A stretch of 64,000 bases of DNA from Pseudomonas kairouanensis (GTDB lineage: Bacteria; Pseudomonadota; Gammaproteobacteria; Pseudomonadales; Pseudomonadaceae), in NCBI RefSeq assembly GCF_004682055.1, contig NZ_QUZU01000025.1, forward strand, positions 29,608 through 93,607, read 5' to 3'. Shown here piece after piece: positions 14,939 through 23,101 of the stretch. Within the stretch, counting starts at the first letter, position 1, and the number at the start of each line of letters is the position of its first letter. Under the pieces are notes generated by a model that saw only the letters and a program-made list of their open reading frames with translations, did not search any database and was not told the origin of the DNA. A program made the translations under genes and the position numbers.

Positions 14939-15694
14939 ATGCGTCGCACTATGGTAGCTGGTAACTGGAAGATGCACGGTACCCGCGCCAGTGTCGCTGA
15001 GCTGATCAATGGCCTTCGTCACTTGGCCTTGCCGAGCGGTGTTGATGTTGCGGTTTTCCCGCCTTGCTTGCATATCAACCAAGTGGTTGATGGCTTGAAG
15101 GGCAAGTCGATTCAGGTCGGCGCGCAGAACTCTGCGGTGGAGCCAATGCAAGGTGCATTGACCGGTGAGATTTCGCCGAGTCAGTTGGTCGATGCGGGTT
15201 GTTCCTATGTGCTTGTCGGGCACTCCGAGCGCCGTCAGATGATGGGCGAGCGTGATGGGACACTCAATCGCAAGTTCGCAGCGGCACAGGCTTGTGGCTT
15301 GATTCCGGTGTTGTGCATAGGGGAGACCCTTGAGCAGCGTGAATCTGGCAAGACTCTAGAAGTTGTCTCGCGTCAGCTGGGCAGCATCATCGAGGAGCTG
15401 GGTGTTGGTGCGTTTGCAAAGGCGGTCATTGCTTACGAGCCGGTCTGGGCCATTGGTACCGGGCTGACTGCTACACCGCAACAGGCGCAGGATGTGCACG
15501 CAGCCATCCGCGCGCAGTTGGCGGCAGAGAATTCTGAAGTCGCACAAGGTGTGCGTCTTCTATACGGCGGCAGCGTGAAGGCGGCCAATGCGGTCGAACT
15601 GTTCGGCATGCCGGATATCGATGGGGGGCTCATTGGTGGAGCTTCCCTGAATGCAGATGAGTTCGGTGCGATCTGTCGCGCCGCGGGAAACTGA
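14939..15694 (+). CDS. tpiA: Triosephosphate isomerase
   Basis: Interconverts dihydroxyacetone phosphate and glyceraldehyde-3-phosphate. It is 251 residues. The substrate Lys is in AGNWKMHG, the electrophile His in LVGHSERR, the catalytic Glu in AYEPVWAIGTG, and the phosphate loops are YGGSVKAANA and GLIGGASL. secG starts four bases after the stop. Confidence 0.98.
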   Translation: MRRTMVAGNWKMHGTRASVAELINGLRHLALPSGVDVAVFPPCLHINQVVDGLKGKSIQVGAQNSAVEPMQGALTGEISPSQLVDAGCSYVLVGHSERRQMMGERDGTLNRKFAAAQACGLIPVLCIGETLEQRESGKTLEVVSRQLGSIIEELGVGAFAKAVIAYEPVWAIGTGLTATPQQAQDVHAAIRAQLAAENSEVAQGVRLLYGGSVKAANAVELFGMPDIDGGLIGGASLNADEFGAICRAAGN

Positions 15695-15698
15695 AAAA

Positions 15699-16082
15699 AT
15701 GCTGGAAACAGTCGTAGTCGTTTTTCATCTGTTGGCTGCCCTGGGCGTAGTTGCCCTGGTTTTGTTGCAACAGGGTAAAGGTGCGGATGCTGGTGCGTCT
15801 TTCGGTGCAGGTGCTTCAAATACTGTGTTCGGAAGCCAAGGTTCCTCTACCTTTCTTAGTAAGTTTACTGCTATACTTGCCGCCGGTTTCTTCATAACCA
15901 GCTTAGGGTTAGGTTACTTTGCTAAAGAGAAAGCTCATGTGCTGACTCAAGTAGGTCTCCCAAATCCAGCAGTGTTGGAAGTGCCAAAAGCAAAACCGGC
16001 TTCTGATGATGTCCCGGTGCTTCAAGAGCAAAAGTCGGCTACTCCAGCGACTGACGTACCTCCAGCTCAAGAGCAGAAGTAA
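15699..16082 (+). CDS. secG: Preprotein translocase subunit SecG
   Basis: Small inner-membrane subunit of SecYEG. It is 127 residues from the ATG at 15699 (MLETVVVVFHLLAALGVVAL). There are two hydrophobic segments (about 2-22 and 53-73) around the conserved QQGKGADAGASFGAGASNTVFG loop, then a low-complexity Ala/Pro/Lys tail. It is directly downstream of tpiA and upstream of tRNA-Leu, a conserved gamma-proteobacterial order. Confidence 0.96.
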   Translation: MLETVVVVFHLLAALGVVALVLLQQGKGADAGASFGAGASNTVFGSQGSSTFLSKFTAILAAGFFITSLGLGYFAKEKAHVLTQVGLPNPAVLEVPKAKPASDDVPVLQEQKSATPATDVPPAQEQK

Positions 16083-16104
16083 GAAGGGTTGTAAACGCTG
16101 TATT

Positions 16105-16190
16105 GCCGAGGTGGTGGAATTGGTAGACACGCAACCTTGAGGTGGTTGTGCCCATAGGGTGTAGGGGTTCGAGTCCCCTTCTCGGTACCA
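16105..16190 (+). tRNA. tRNA-Leu (anticodon GAG)
   Basis: An 86-base tRNA with a long variable arm (class II). The acceptor GCCGAGG pairs with TCTCGGT; the anticodon stem CAACC/GGTTG encloses loop TTGAGGT with GAG at positions 34-36; the T arm contains GGTTCGAGTCC, and 3' CCA is encoded. It reads CUC/CUU leucine codons and is probably co-transcribed with secG. Confidence 0.97.
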
Positions 16191-16201
16191 ATTATCAGGA
16201 G

Positions 16202-16224
16202 AGCCCGCTGTTGCGGGCTTTCTT
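16202..16224 (+). terminator. Intrinsic terminator after tRNA-Leu
   Basis: AGCCCGC-TGTT-GCGGGCT followed by TTCTT, 12 bases after the tRNA. It ends the tpiA-secG-tRNA-Leu transcript and separates it from the promoter of tRNA-fMet. Confidence 0.8.
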
Positions 16225-16241
16225 GTAGGTGGAAGGTTACA

Positions 16242-16270
16242 TTGACCCTGTAAGGGATCGGTCGTATACT
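16242..16270 (+). promoter_or_regulatory. Sigma-70 promoter of tRNA-fMet
   Basis: TTGACC at 16242-16247 and TATACT at 16265-16270 with 17 bases between, followed by the GC-rich discriminator TCCGCCCC typical of stringently controlled stable-RNA promoters. Expected start near 16277, about ten bases before the tRNA. Confidence 0.8.
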
Positions 16271-16286
16271 TCCGCCCCAGCTTTGT

Positions 16287-16363
<77 letters not shown>

Positions 16364-16373
16364 GTTTTAGCGG

Positions 16374-16395
16374 AGCCCCTTTTAAGGGGCTTTTT
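16374..16395 (+). terminator. Intrinsic terminator after tRNA-fMet
   Basis: AGCCCCT-TTTA-AGGGGC followed by five Ts, about ten bases after the tRNA CCA end. Confidence 0.8.
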
Positions 16396-16412
16396 GTTAG
16401 CTGGACACTTTC

Positions 16413-16464
16413 AACGCCGCTGTTCGACGGCGTTTCAAGGATGGGCGTTTCGCCCATTTTTTTA
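16413..16464 (+). terminator. Two further hairpins in the rimP-nusA-infB leader
   Basis: AACGCCG/CGGCGTT (16413-16434) is followed by ATGGGCG-TTT-CGCCCAT (16441-16457) with a seven-T run. The second is a full intrinsic terminator only 40 bases before the rimP start. Either transcription restarts after it or read-through is regulated; NusA, made by this operon, acts on termination at such hairpins. Confidence 0.65.
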
Positions 16465-16503
16465 TTTTGCACAGCATGCACATACATGCACGAGGGGGTT
16501 CAG

Positions 16504-16962
16504 GTGTCGAGCAAGCTAGAAGAGTTGCAGGCCTTGCTGGCCCCGGTGGTCGTGGCCCTAGGCTATGAATGCTGGGGTATTGAGTTTTCGGCTCAAGGTC
16601 GCCACTCAATGTTGCGCGTTTATATCGATAAAGAGGGCGGCGTGCTGGTGGACGATTGTGCCATTGTCAGCCGTCAGATCAGCGGTGTCCTGGATGTTGA
16701 AGATCCGATTTCCGTTGAATACACCCTCGAAGTTTCCTCGCCAGGCATGGAACGCCCACTGTTCACTATTGATCAGTTTGCAAAATTTGCCGGTGAACAA
16801 GTGAAGATCAAGCTGCGATCTCCCTTTGAAGGGCGACGCAACTTTCAGGGCCTTCTGCGCGGTGTAGAAGAACAGGATGTCGTGGTGCAGGTAGAAGACC
16901 ATGAATTCCTGTTGCCGATCGATATGATCGACAAGGCCAACATTATTCCCAGTTTTGACTGA
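16504..16962 (+). CDS. rimP: Ribosome maturation factor RimP
   Basis: Needed for 30S maturation. The GTG start at 16504 is preceded by GAGGGGG and gives 152 residues beginning MSSKLEELQALLAPVV, the usual form; the upstream in-frame ATG at 16486 is less likely. The family segments YTLEVSSPGMERPL and GRRNFQGLLRGVEEQD are present. nusA starts 47 bases later; the rimP-nusA-infB order is universal in this class. Confidence 0.96.
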   Translation: MSSKLEELQALLAPVVVALGYECWGIEFSAQGRHSMLRVYIDKEGGVLVDDCAIVSRQISGVLDVEDPISVEYTLEVSSPGMERPLFTIDQFAKFAGEQVKIKLRSPFEGRRNFQGLLRGVEEQDVVVQVEDHEFLLPIDMIDKANIIPSFD

Positions 16963-17009
16963 GACGCGGATCCCGCGGATCCAATGGCTTGCGAAAGGCG
17001 AGGCGTACG

Positions 17010-18491
17010 ATGAGCAAAGAAGTACTGCTGGTTGTTGAGTCGGTATCCAATGAAAAGGGCGTACCGGCAAACGTGATTTTTGAAGCGCTGGAGCTGGCCC
17101 TGGCCACTGCTACCAAAAAGCGTTTTGAAGACGAAGTTGATCTGCGTGTGGAAATCAACCGCCACACCGGTGCCTATGAGACTTTCCGTCGCTGGACGGT
17201 CGTTGAAGAAGCCGATCTTGATGATCCGGCCATCGAAACCTGGCCTAGCAAGGTTGCCGAAACGCACCCTGGCGCCAAGGTCGGTGATGTCGTTGAAGAA
17301 AAGATCGAGTCGATCGAGTTCGGCCGTATTGCTGCACAGACCGCCAAGCAGGTCATCGTGCAGAAGGTTCGCGAAGCCGAGCGCGCTCAGGTCGTTGACG
17401 CTTATCGCGAGCGCCTGGGTGAAATCATCTCCGGCACCGTGAAAAAAGTCACCCGCGACAACGTGATCGTCGACCTGGGCAACAACGCCGAAGCGTTGCT
17501 GGCCCGCGAAGACATCATCTCTCGCGAAACCTTCCGTGTTGGCGTGCGTCTGCGTGCGCTGCTCAAGGAAATCCGCACCGAGAACCGCGGCCCTCAGTTG
17601 ATCCTGTCGCGTACCGCGCCGGAAATGCTGATCGAGCTGTTCCGTATCGAAGTGCCGGAAATCGCCGAAGGCCTGATCGAAGTCATGGCTGCGTCCCGCG
17701 ACCCGGGTTCGCGCGCCAAGATCGCGGTCCGCTCCAAGGACAAACGCATCGACCCGCAAGGCGCTTGCATCGGTATGCGCGGTTCGCGCGTCCAGGCAGT
17801 GTCGGGCGAATTGGGCGGTGAGCGTGTGGACATCGTCCTGTGGGACGATAACCCGGCGCAGTTCGTGATCAACGCCATGTCGCCGGCTGAAGTGGCGGCA
17901 ATTATCGTTGACGAAGATGCCCATGCAATGGACATCGCCGTTGGCGCAGACAATCTGGCTCAGGCCATTGGTCGAGGTGGTCAGAACGTGCGTCTGGCCA
18001 GCCAACTGACCGGTTGGACCCTGAACGTGATGACCGAATCGGACATCCAGGCTAAGCAGCAAGCTGAAACCGGTGACATCCTGCGCAACTTCATCGACGA
18101 GTTGGAAGTCGACGAAGACCTGGCACAGGTGCTGGTAGATGAAGGCTTCACCAGTCTGGAAGAGATTGCCTACGTACCGTTGGAAGAAATGCTCAACATC
18201 GACGGCTTTGACGAAGACACCGTCAACGAGCTTCGCGCTCGGGCCAAGGATCGTTTGTTGACTAAAGCCATCGCTACTGAGGAAAAGCTGGCAGACGCCC
18301 ATCCGGCCGAAGACCTGCTCTCGCTTGAGGGTATGGACAAGGATTTGGCGATGGAACTGGCGGTGCGCGGCGTAATTACCCGCGAAGACCTGGCCGAGCA
18401 GTCTATTGACGATCTGCTCGACATCGACGGCATTGACGATGATCGTGCCGGCAAGTTGATCATGGCCGCCCGAGCCCATTGGTTCGAGTAA
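17010..18491 (+). CDS. nusA: Transcription termination/antitermination factor NusA
   Basis: RNA polymerase-associated factor for pausing, termination and antitermination. The ATG at 17010 gives 493 residues starting MSKEVLLVVESVSNEKGV. Order: N-terminal polymerase-binding domain (1-130), S1 domain (about 135-200), KH1 and KH2 (about 230-345, with IGMRGSRVQAV and IGRGGQNVRLAS), then two acidic helix-hairpin C-terminal repeats ending in LLDIDGIDDDRAGKLIMAAR. infB follows after 27 bases. Confidence 0.98.
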   Translation: MSKEVLLVVESVSNEKGVPANVIFEALELALATATKKRFEDEVDLRVEINRHTGAYETFRRWTVVEEADLDDPAIETWPSKVAETHPGAKVGDVVEEKIESIEFGRIAAQTAKQVIVQKVREAERAQVVDAYRERLGEIISGTVKKVTRDNVIVDLGNNAEALLAREDIISRETFRVGVRLRALLKEIRTENRGPQLILSRTAPEMLIELFRIEVPEIAEGLIEVMAASRDPGSRAKIAVRSKDKRIDPQGACIGMRGSRVQAVSGELGGERVDIVLWDDNPAQFVINAMSPAEVAAIIVDEDAHAMDIAVGADNLAQAIGRGGQNVRLASQLTGWTLNVMTESDIQAKQQAETGDILRNFIDELEVDEDLAQVLVDEGFTSLEEIAYVPLEEMLNIDGFDEDTVNELRARAKDRLLTKAIATEEKLADAHPAEDLLSLEGMDKDLAMELAVRGVITREDLAEQSIDDLLDIDGIDDDRAGKLIMAARAHWFE

Positions 18492-18518
18492 CTAGGCGCG
18501 GCCTGAGGAGAGAAGTGC

Positions 18519-21044
18519 ATGACGCAAGTCACGGTGAAACAACTGGCCGATGAGGTCAAAACACCGGTAGAGCGCCTGTTGCAGCAGATGCGTGAGGCAG
18601 GTCTGCCGCACACCGCCGCCGATGAAGGTGTGAGCGATAGTGAGAAGCAGTCTTTGCTGACTCACTTGAAGAGCAGCCACAAGGCGAAAGTGGAAGAACC
18701 GCGCAAGATTACATTGCAGCGCAAAACCACCAGCACCCTGCGTGTTGCTGGTAGCAAGAGCATCAGCGTTGAAGTACGCAAGAAGAAAGTCTTCGTACAG
18801 CGCAGCCCGGAAGAAATCGAAGCCGAGCGCAAACGCGAGCTGGACGAACGTCGCGCAGTAGAAAATGCTGCTCGTCAGAAGGCTGAAGAAGAAGCCAAGC
18901 GTCGCGCCGAAGAAGAAGCGCGTCGCCAGCCTGCTGCTGCGCAACCTGCTGCCACTGAAGCGGCTGTCGCGCCTAGCGCGCCGGTTGAAGCTGTGCGTGA
19001 GGCCGCTCCGGTTGCCGCTGCACCAGCGCCTGCTGCTGACGCTCGCAAACGCGACGAACCTCGTCGCCCAGACAAGCCGCGTGCTGACGATAACAATCGT
19101 CGCGGCGGTGGTGGCGACGGCGAGCGTAAAAACGCTCCGCATCGTGCCTCGGTCAAAGAGAAAGCGCCTGCTCCACGCGTTGCCCCACGTACTACCGACG
19201 AAGAAAGCGATGGCTTCCGTCGTGGTGGTCGCGGCAAGGCCAAGCTGAAAAAACGCAACGCCCACGGTTTCCAGAGCCCAACCGGCCCTGTCGTGCGTGA
19301 AGTGAAGATCGGCGAGACCATCACTGTTGGCGATCTCGCCCAGCAGATGTCGGTCAAGGCTGCTGAAATCATCAAGTTCATGTTCAAGCTGGGCACCCCG
19401 GCCACCATCAACCAGGTACTGGATCAGGAAACTGCCCAACTGGTTGCTGAGGAATTGGGCCATAAAGTGACCCTGGTCAGCGACACCGCCCTGGAAGATT
19501 CCCTGGCCGAGTCCCTGAAGTTTGAAGGTGAGGCGGTTTCCCGTGCTCCGGTTGTGACCGTAATGGGCCACGTTGACCACGGTAAAACCTCTCTGCTCGA
19601 CTACATCCGTCGTGCCAAGGTAGCTGCGGGCGAAGCCGGCGGTATCACCCAGCACATCGGTGCGTACCACGTTGAAACCGACCGTGGCATGGTGACGTTC
19701 CTCGATACCCCTGGTCACGCCGCGTTTACCGCAATGCGTGCCCGTGGTGCCAAGGCGACCGACATCGTGATCCTGGTGGTTGCAGCCGACGACGGCGTGA
19801 TGCCACAAACCATCGAAGCTGTTCAGCATGCCAAGGCAGCTGGCGTTCCGTTGGTTGTAGCCGTGAACAAAATCGACAAGCCGGGCGCCGATCTTGATCG
19901 CATCCGTAGCGAACTGTCGGTTCACGGCGTGACCTCCGAAGAGTGGGGTGGTGACACTCCATTCGTACCGGTCTCCGCGAAGATGGGTACTGGCGTTGAC
20001 GAACTGCTTGAAGCTGTTCTGTTGCAAGCCGAAGTGCTGGAACTGACTGCTACCCCATCGGCTCCTGGCCGTGGTGTCGTGGTTGAATCCCGCCTCGACA
20101 AGGGCCGTGGCCCGGTTGCGACCGTTCTGGTTCAAGACGGTACCCTGCGCCAAGGCGACATGGTCCTGGTCGGTTCGAACTACGGCCGTGTGCGTGCCAT
20201 GCTCGACGAGAACGGCAAGCCAATCAAGGAAGCAGGTCCTGCTATCCCGGTCGAGATCCTCGGCCTGGACGGTACCCCGGACGCTGGCGACGAGATGAGC
20301 GTGGTTGCCGACGAGAAGAAAGCCCGTGAAGTGGCTCTGTTCCGTCAAGGCAAGTTCCGCGAAGTCAAACTGGCCCGTGCTCACGCAGGCAAGCTGGAAA
20401 ACATTTTCGAGAACATGGGCCAGGAAGAGAAGAAGACGCTTAACATCGTCCTCAAATCTGACGTACGTGGTTCCCTCGAAGCGTTGAACGGCGCCTTGAA
20501 CGGCCTGGGTAACGACGAAGTGCAAGTGCGCGTTGTCGGTGGCGGTGTCGGTGGTATCACCGAGTCCGACGCCAACCTGGCACTGGCTTCCAACGCTGTA
20601 CTGTTCGGCTTCAACGTGCGTGCCGATGCTGGCGCTCGCAAGATCGTCGAGCAGGAAGGCCTGGACATGCGTTACTACAACGTCATCTACGACATCATCG
20701 AAGACGTCAAGAAAGCCCTCACCGGCATGCTTGGCAGCGACGTCCGGGAAAACATCCTGGGTATTGCCGAAGTTCGTGACGTGTTCCGTTCGCCGAAGTT
20801 CGGCGCGATCGCTGGCTGCATGGTTGTCGAAGGCACCGTGTACCGTAACCGTCCAATCCGTGTACTGCGTGAAGACATCGTTATCTTCGAAGGCGAGCTG
20901 GAATCCCTGCGCCGCTTCAAGGATGACGCTTCCGAAGTACGTGCCGGCATGGAATGCGGTATCGGCGTCAAGAGCTACAACGACGTCAAGGTTGGCGACA
21001 AGATCGAAGTCTTCGAGAAGGTTCAGGTTGCTCGCAGCCTCTAA
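18519..21044 (+). CDS. infB: Translation initiation factor IF-2
   Basis: GTPase that brings initiator tRNA to the 30S subunit. It is 841 residues. It has an N-terminal IF2N helix bundle (1-50), a long charged Ala/Arg/Glu linker (about 90-250), a second IF2N region (ITVGDLAQQMSVKAAEIIKF), then the G domain with GHVDHGKT, DTPGHAAF and NKID, and beta-barrel domains to the C-terminus (CGIGVKSYNDVKVGDKIEVF). In enterobacteria shorter isoforms arise from internal starts; I cannot tell here. rbfA follows after a hairpin. Confidence 0.98.
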   Translation: MTQVTVKQLADEVKTPVERLLQQMREAGLPHTAADEGVSDSEKQSLLTHLKSSHKAKVEEPRKITLQRKTTSTLRVAGSKSISVEVRKKKVFVQRSPEEIEAERKRELDERRAVENAARQKAEEEAKRRAEEEARRQPAAAQPAATEAAVAPSAPVEAVREAAPVAAAPAPAADARKRDEPRRPDKPRADDNNRRGGGGDGERKNAPHRASVKEKAPAPRVAPRTTDEESDGFRRGGRGKAKLKKRNAHGFQSPTGPVVREVKIGETITVGDLAQQMSVKAAEIIKFMFKLGTPATINQVLDQETAQLVAEELGHKVTLVSDTALEDSLAESLKFEGEAVSRAPVVTVMGHVDHGKTSLLDYIRRAKVAAGEAGGITQHIGAYHVETDRGMVTFLDTPGHAAFTAMRARGAKATDIVILVVAADDGVMPQTIEAVQHAKAAGVPLVVAVNKIDKPGADLDRIRSELSVHGVTSEEWGGDTPFVPVSAKMGTGVDELLEAVLLQAEVLELTATPSAPGRGVVVESRLDKGRGPVATVLVQDGTLRQGDMVLVGSNYGRVRAMLDENGKPIKEAGPAIPVEILGLDGTPDAGDEMSVVADEKKAREVALFRQGKFREVKLARAHAGKLENIFENMGQEEKKTLNIVLKSDVRGSLEALNGALNGLGNDEVQVRVVGGGVGGITESDANLALASNAVLFGFNVRADAGARKIVEQEGLDMRYYNVIYDIIEDVKKALTGMLGSDVRENILGIAEVRDVFRSPKFGAIAGCMVVEGTVYRNRPIRVLREDIVIFEGELESLRRFKDDASEVRAGMECGIGVKSYNDVKVGDKIEVFEKVQVARSL

Positions 21045-21115
21045 CTCGCGCACTTCCGGAGCCACGCGGCGTGTGGGCATGCAAATGTCCCACGCAGCGT
21101 ACGGACTCTAAACGC

Positions 21116-21149
21116 AACGCCCGGTCTGGCTTTTGTCAGGCCGGGCGTT
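21116..21149 (+). terminator. Strong hairpin between infB and rbfA
   Basis: AACGCCCGG pairs with CCGGGCGTT, extended by CTG/CAG, around GCTTTTGT; it is followed by only TGCC, so termination would be partial. It probably sets relative expression of rbfA-truB-rpsO-pnp. Confidence 0.6.
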
Positions 21150-21203
21150 TGCCGCTTTCAGACCCCACGGGTTTCACCGTGTGGCAGTAACAGGTAACAA
21201 GAC

Positions 21204-21599
21204 ATGGCAAAAGAATACAGCCGTACCCAGCGTATCGGCGATCAGATGCAGCGTGAGCTGGCCCAACTGATCCGCCGCGAAGTCAAAGACCCGCGCGTTG
21301 GCCTGGTCACCATCACCGCCGTTGAAGTGAGCCGTGACGTGGGTCACGCCAAGATCTTCATCACCGTGATGGGGCAGGACAACAGCGAAGAAATCGCGCA
21401 AAGCATCAAGGTGCTCAACTCGGCTGCGGGTTTCCTGCGCATGCAGTTGGCCCGTGAAATGAAGCTGCGCAGTGTTCCCCAGTTGCACTTCCACTACGAC
21501 GAAAGCGTGGTGCGTGGCGCGCACCTGTCGGCACTGATCGAGCGCGCCGTGGCTGAAGACAGCCAGCACCCGTCCACACCTGAAGACGCCAAGGAGTAA
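21204..21599 (+). CDS. rbfA: 30S ribosome-binding factor RbfA
   Basis: Binds immature 30S subunits and assists 16S rRNA 5'-end maturation, especially in the cold. It is 131 residues with the opening YSRTQRIGDQMQRELAQLIR, KDPRVG and HFHYDESVVRG. The stop is four bases before the truB start. Confidence 0.97.
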   Translation: MAKEYSRTQRIGDQMQRELAQLIRREVKDPRVGLVTITAVEVSRDVGHAKIFITVMGQDNSEEIAQSIKVLNSAAGFLRMQLAREMKLRSVPQLHFHYDESVVRGAHLSALIERAVAEDSQHPSTPEDAKE

Positions 21600-21602
21600 G
21601 CG

Positions 21603-22520
21603 GTGGCTCAGGTCAAACGTATCCGTCGCAACGTCAGCGGCATCATTCTGCTCGACAAGCCCATTGGCTTTACCTCCAACGCTGCGTTGCAGAAGGTTCG
21701 CTGGCTGCTCAATGCCGAGAAGGCCGGGCACACCGGCAGCCTCGACCCCCTGGCCACCGGCGTATTGCCGTTGTGCTTTGGCGAGGCCACCAAGTTTTCG
21801 CAATACCTGCTCGATTCCGACAAGGGTTACGAAACCCTGATGCAACTGGGCAAGACCACCACCACGGCCGATGCCGAAGGTGATGTTTTGCAGGTTCGCG
21901 ACGTGACCGTTGGTCGTGCTGATATCGAAGCTGCATTACCCGCTTTTCGTGGGCAAATCAGTCAGATACCGCCGATGTACTCGGCGCTCAAGCGTGATGG
22001 ACAGCCTCTTTACAAGCTGGCACGTGCGGGTGAAGTAGTGGAGCGCGAACCACGTTCTGTTACTATTGCGCGCTTGGAATTGCTCGCCTGTGAAGGTGAC
22101 ACCGCCCGACTGGCTGTGGACTGCAGCAAAGGCACCTATATCCGTACCCTGGTGGAAGATATTGGTGAACAGCTCGGTTGCGGCGCCTACGTTGCAGAAC
22201 TGCGACGTACCCAGGCCGGTCCGTTCAGCCTGGCCCAGACGGTCACGCTGGAAGAGCTCGAAGCGGTACACGCCGAAGGTGGCAACGAAGCGGTAGATCG
22301 CTTCCTGATGCCGTCGGACAGCGGTTTGCTCGATTGGCCATTGCTGCACTTCTCGGAGCACAGCGCGTTCTACTGGCTCAACGGCCAGCCGGTACGTGCC
22401 CCGGATGCCCCGAAGTTCGGCATGGTGCGGGTACAAGATCACAATGGTCGCTTTATCGGTATCGGTGAAGTGAGCGAAGACGGGCGCATCGCGCCGCGTC
22501 GACTGATTCGGTCAGAATGA
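21603..22520 (+). CDS. truB: tRNA pseudouridine-55 synthase TruB
   Basis: Makes pseudouridine 55 in the T loop of tRNAs. It is 305 residues from a GTG at 21603, with AAGGAG inside the rbfA end as ribosome site. The motifs LLDKPIGFTSN and HTGSLDPLATGVLP (catalytic Asp), YKLARAGEVVER and DCSKGTYIRTLVEDIG are present, with a C-terminal PUA-like extension. Confidence 0.97.
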   Translation: MAQVKRIRRNVSGIILLDKPIGFTSNAALQKVRWLLNAEKAGHTGSLDPLATGVLPLCFGEATKFSQYLLDSDKGYETLMQLGKTTTTADAEGDVLQVRDVTVGRADIEAALPAFRGQISQIPPMYSALKRDGQPLYKLARAGEVVEREPRSVTIARLELLACEGDTARLAVDCSKGTYIRTLVEDIGEQLGCGAYVAELRRTQAGPFSLAQTVTLEELEAVHAEGGNEAVDRFLMPSDSGLLDWPLLHFSEHSAFYWLNGQPVRAPDAPKFGMVRVQDHNGRFIGIGEVSEDGRIAPRRLIRSE

Positions 22521-22637
22521 CCGAACGAGTGTGGCTGTTAACAGGCACGGTCAACACTCATTTTTAGATACAGGGATTTGTCCCTGGCCTGTTGAAGCTG
22601 TTTTTCTGAAACAGTTTCCTGATAAAAGGATTGCCTC

Positions 22638-22907
22638 ATGGCTCTCGACGTTCAAGAAAAAGCACAGATCGTAGCTGACTACCAGCAAGCTGTTGGTGAC
22701 ACTGGTTCGCCAGAAGTGCAAGTTGCACTGCTGACCCACAACATCAACAAGCTGCAAGGTCACTTCAAGGCCAACGGTAAAGATCACCACTCCCGTCGTG
22801 GTCTGATCCGTATGGTAAACCAGCGTCGTAAGCTGCTGGACTACCTGAAGGGCAAGGACGTGAGCCGTTACAGCTCGCTGATCGCTCGCCTGGGTCTGCG
22901 TCGCTAA
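22638..22907 (+). CDS. rpsO: 30S ribosomal protein S15
   Basis: Primary 16S-binding protein of the platform. It is 89 residues, the universal length, with GSPEVQVALLTHNINKLQ and HHSRRGLIRMVNQRRKLLDYL. AAGGA lies upstream of the ATG. S15 usually represses its own mRNA; the 117-base gap after truB holds the hairpin CAGGGA-TTTG-TCCCTG. pnp follows after 194 bases, the classic rpsO-pnp pair. Confidence 0.98.
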   Translation: MALDVQEKAQIVADYQQAVGDTGSPEVQVALLTHNINKLQGHFKANGKDHHSRRGLIRMVNQRRKLLDYLKGKDVSRYSSLIARLGLRR

Positions 22908-23101
22908 CAAGCGATTGCGCTAGAGGTTGGTTGTCTGCCGTGTGTCAGTGGGATTCCCGCTGGCCCATGGCAGGCTCCCAGCCTCAAGTTTTATCTGGAT
23001 ACACGTTTTACCCTGGACGAGGGTTGGGCCGATTCCCAGCATTGCCCAAGAATTTCGCAAGAAGACAAGTTCCCCAAGAGCCACAAAGAAGGTAGGACAC
23101 C

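Noticed and set aside
18492..21080. 862-codon minus-strand frame opposite infB (and similar ones opposite nusA and pnp)
   Set aside because: Antisense shadows of strongly codon-biased genes.
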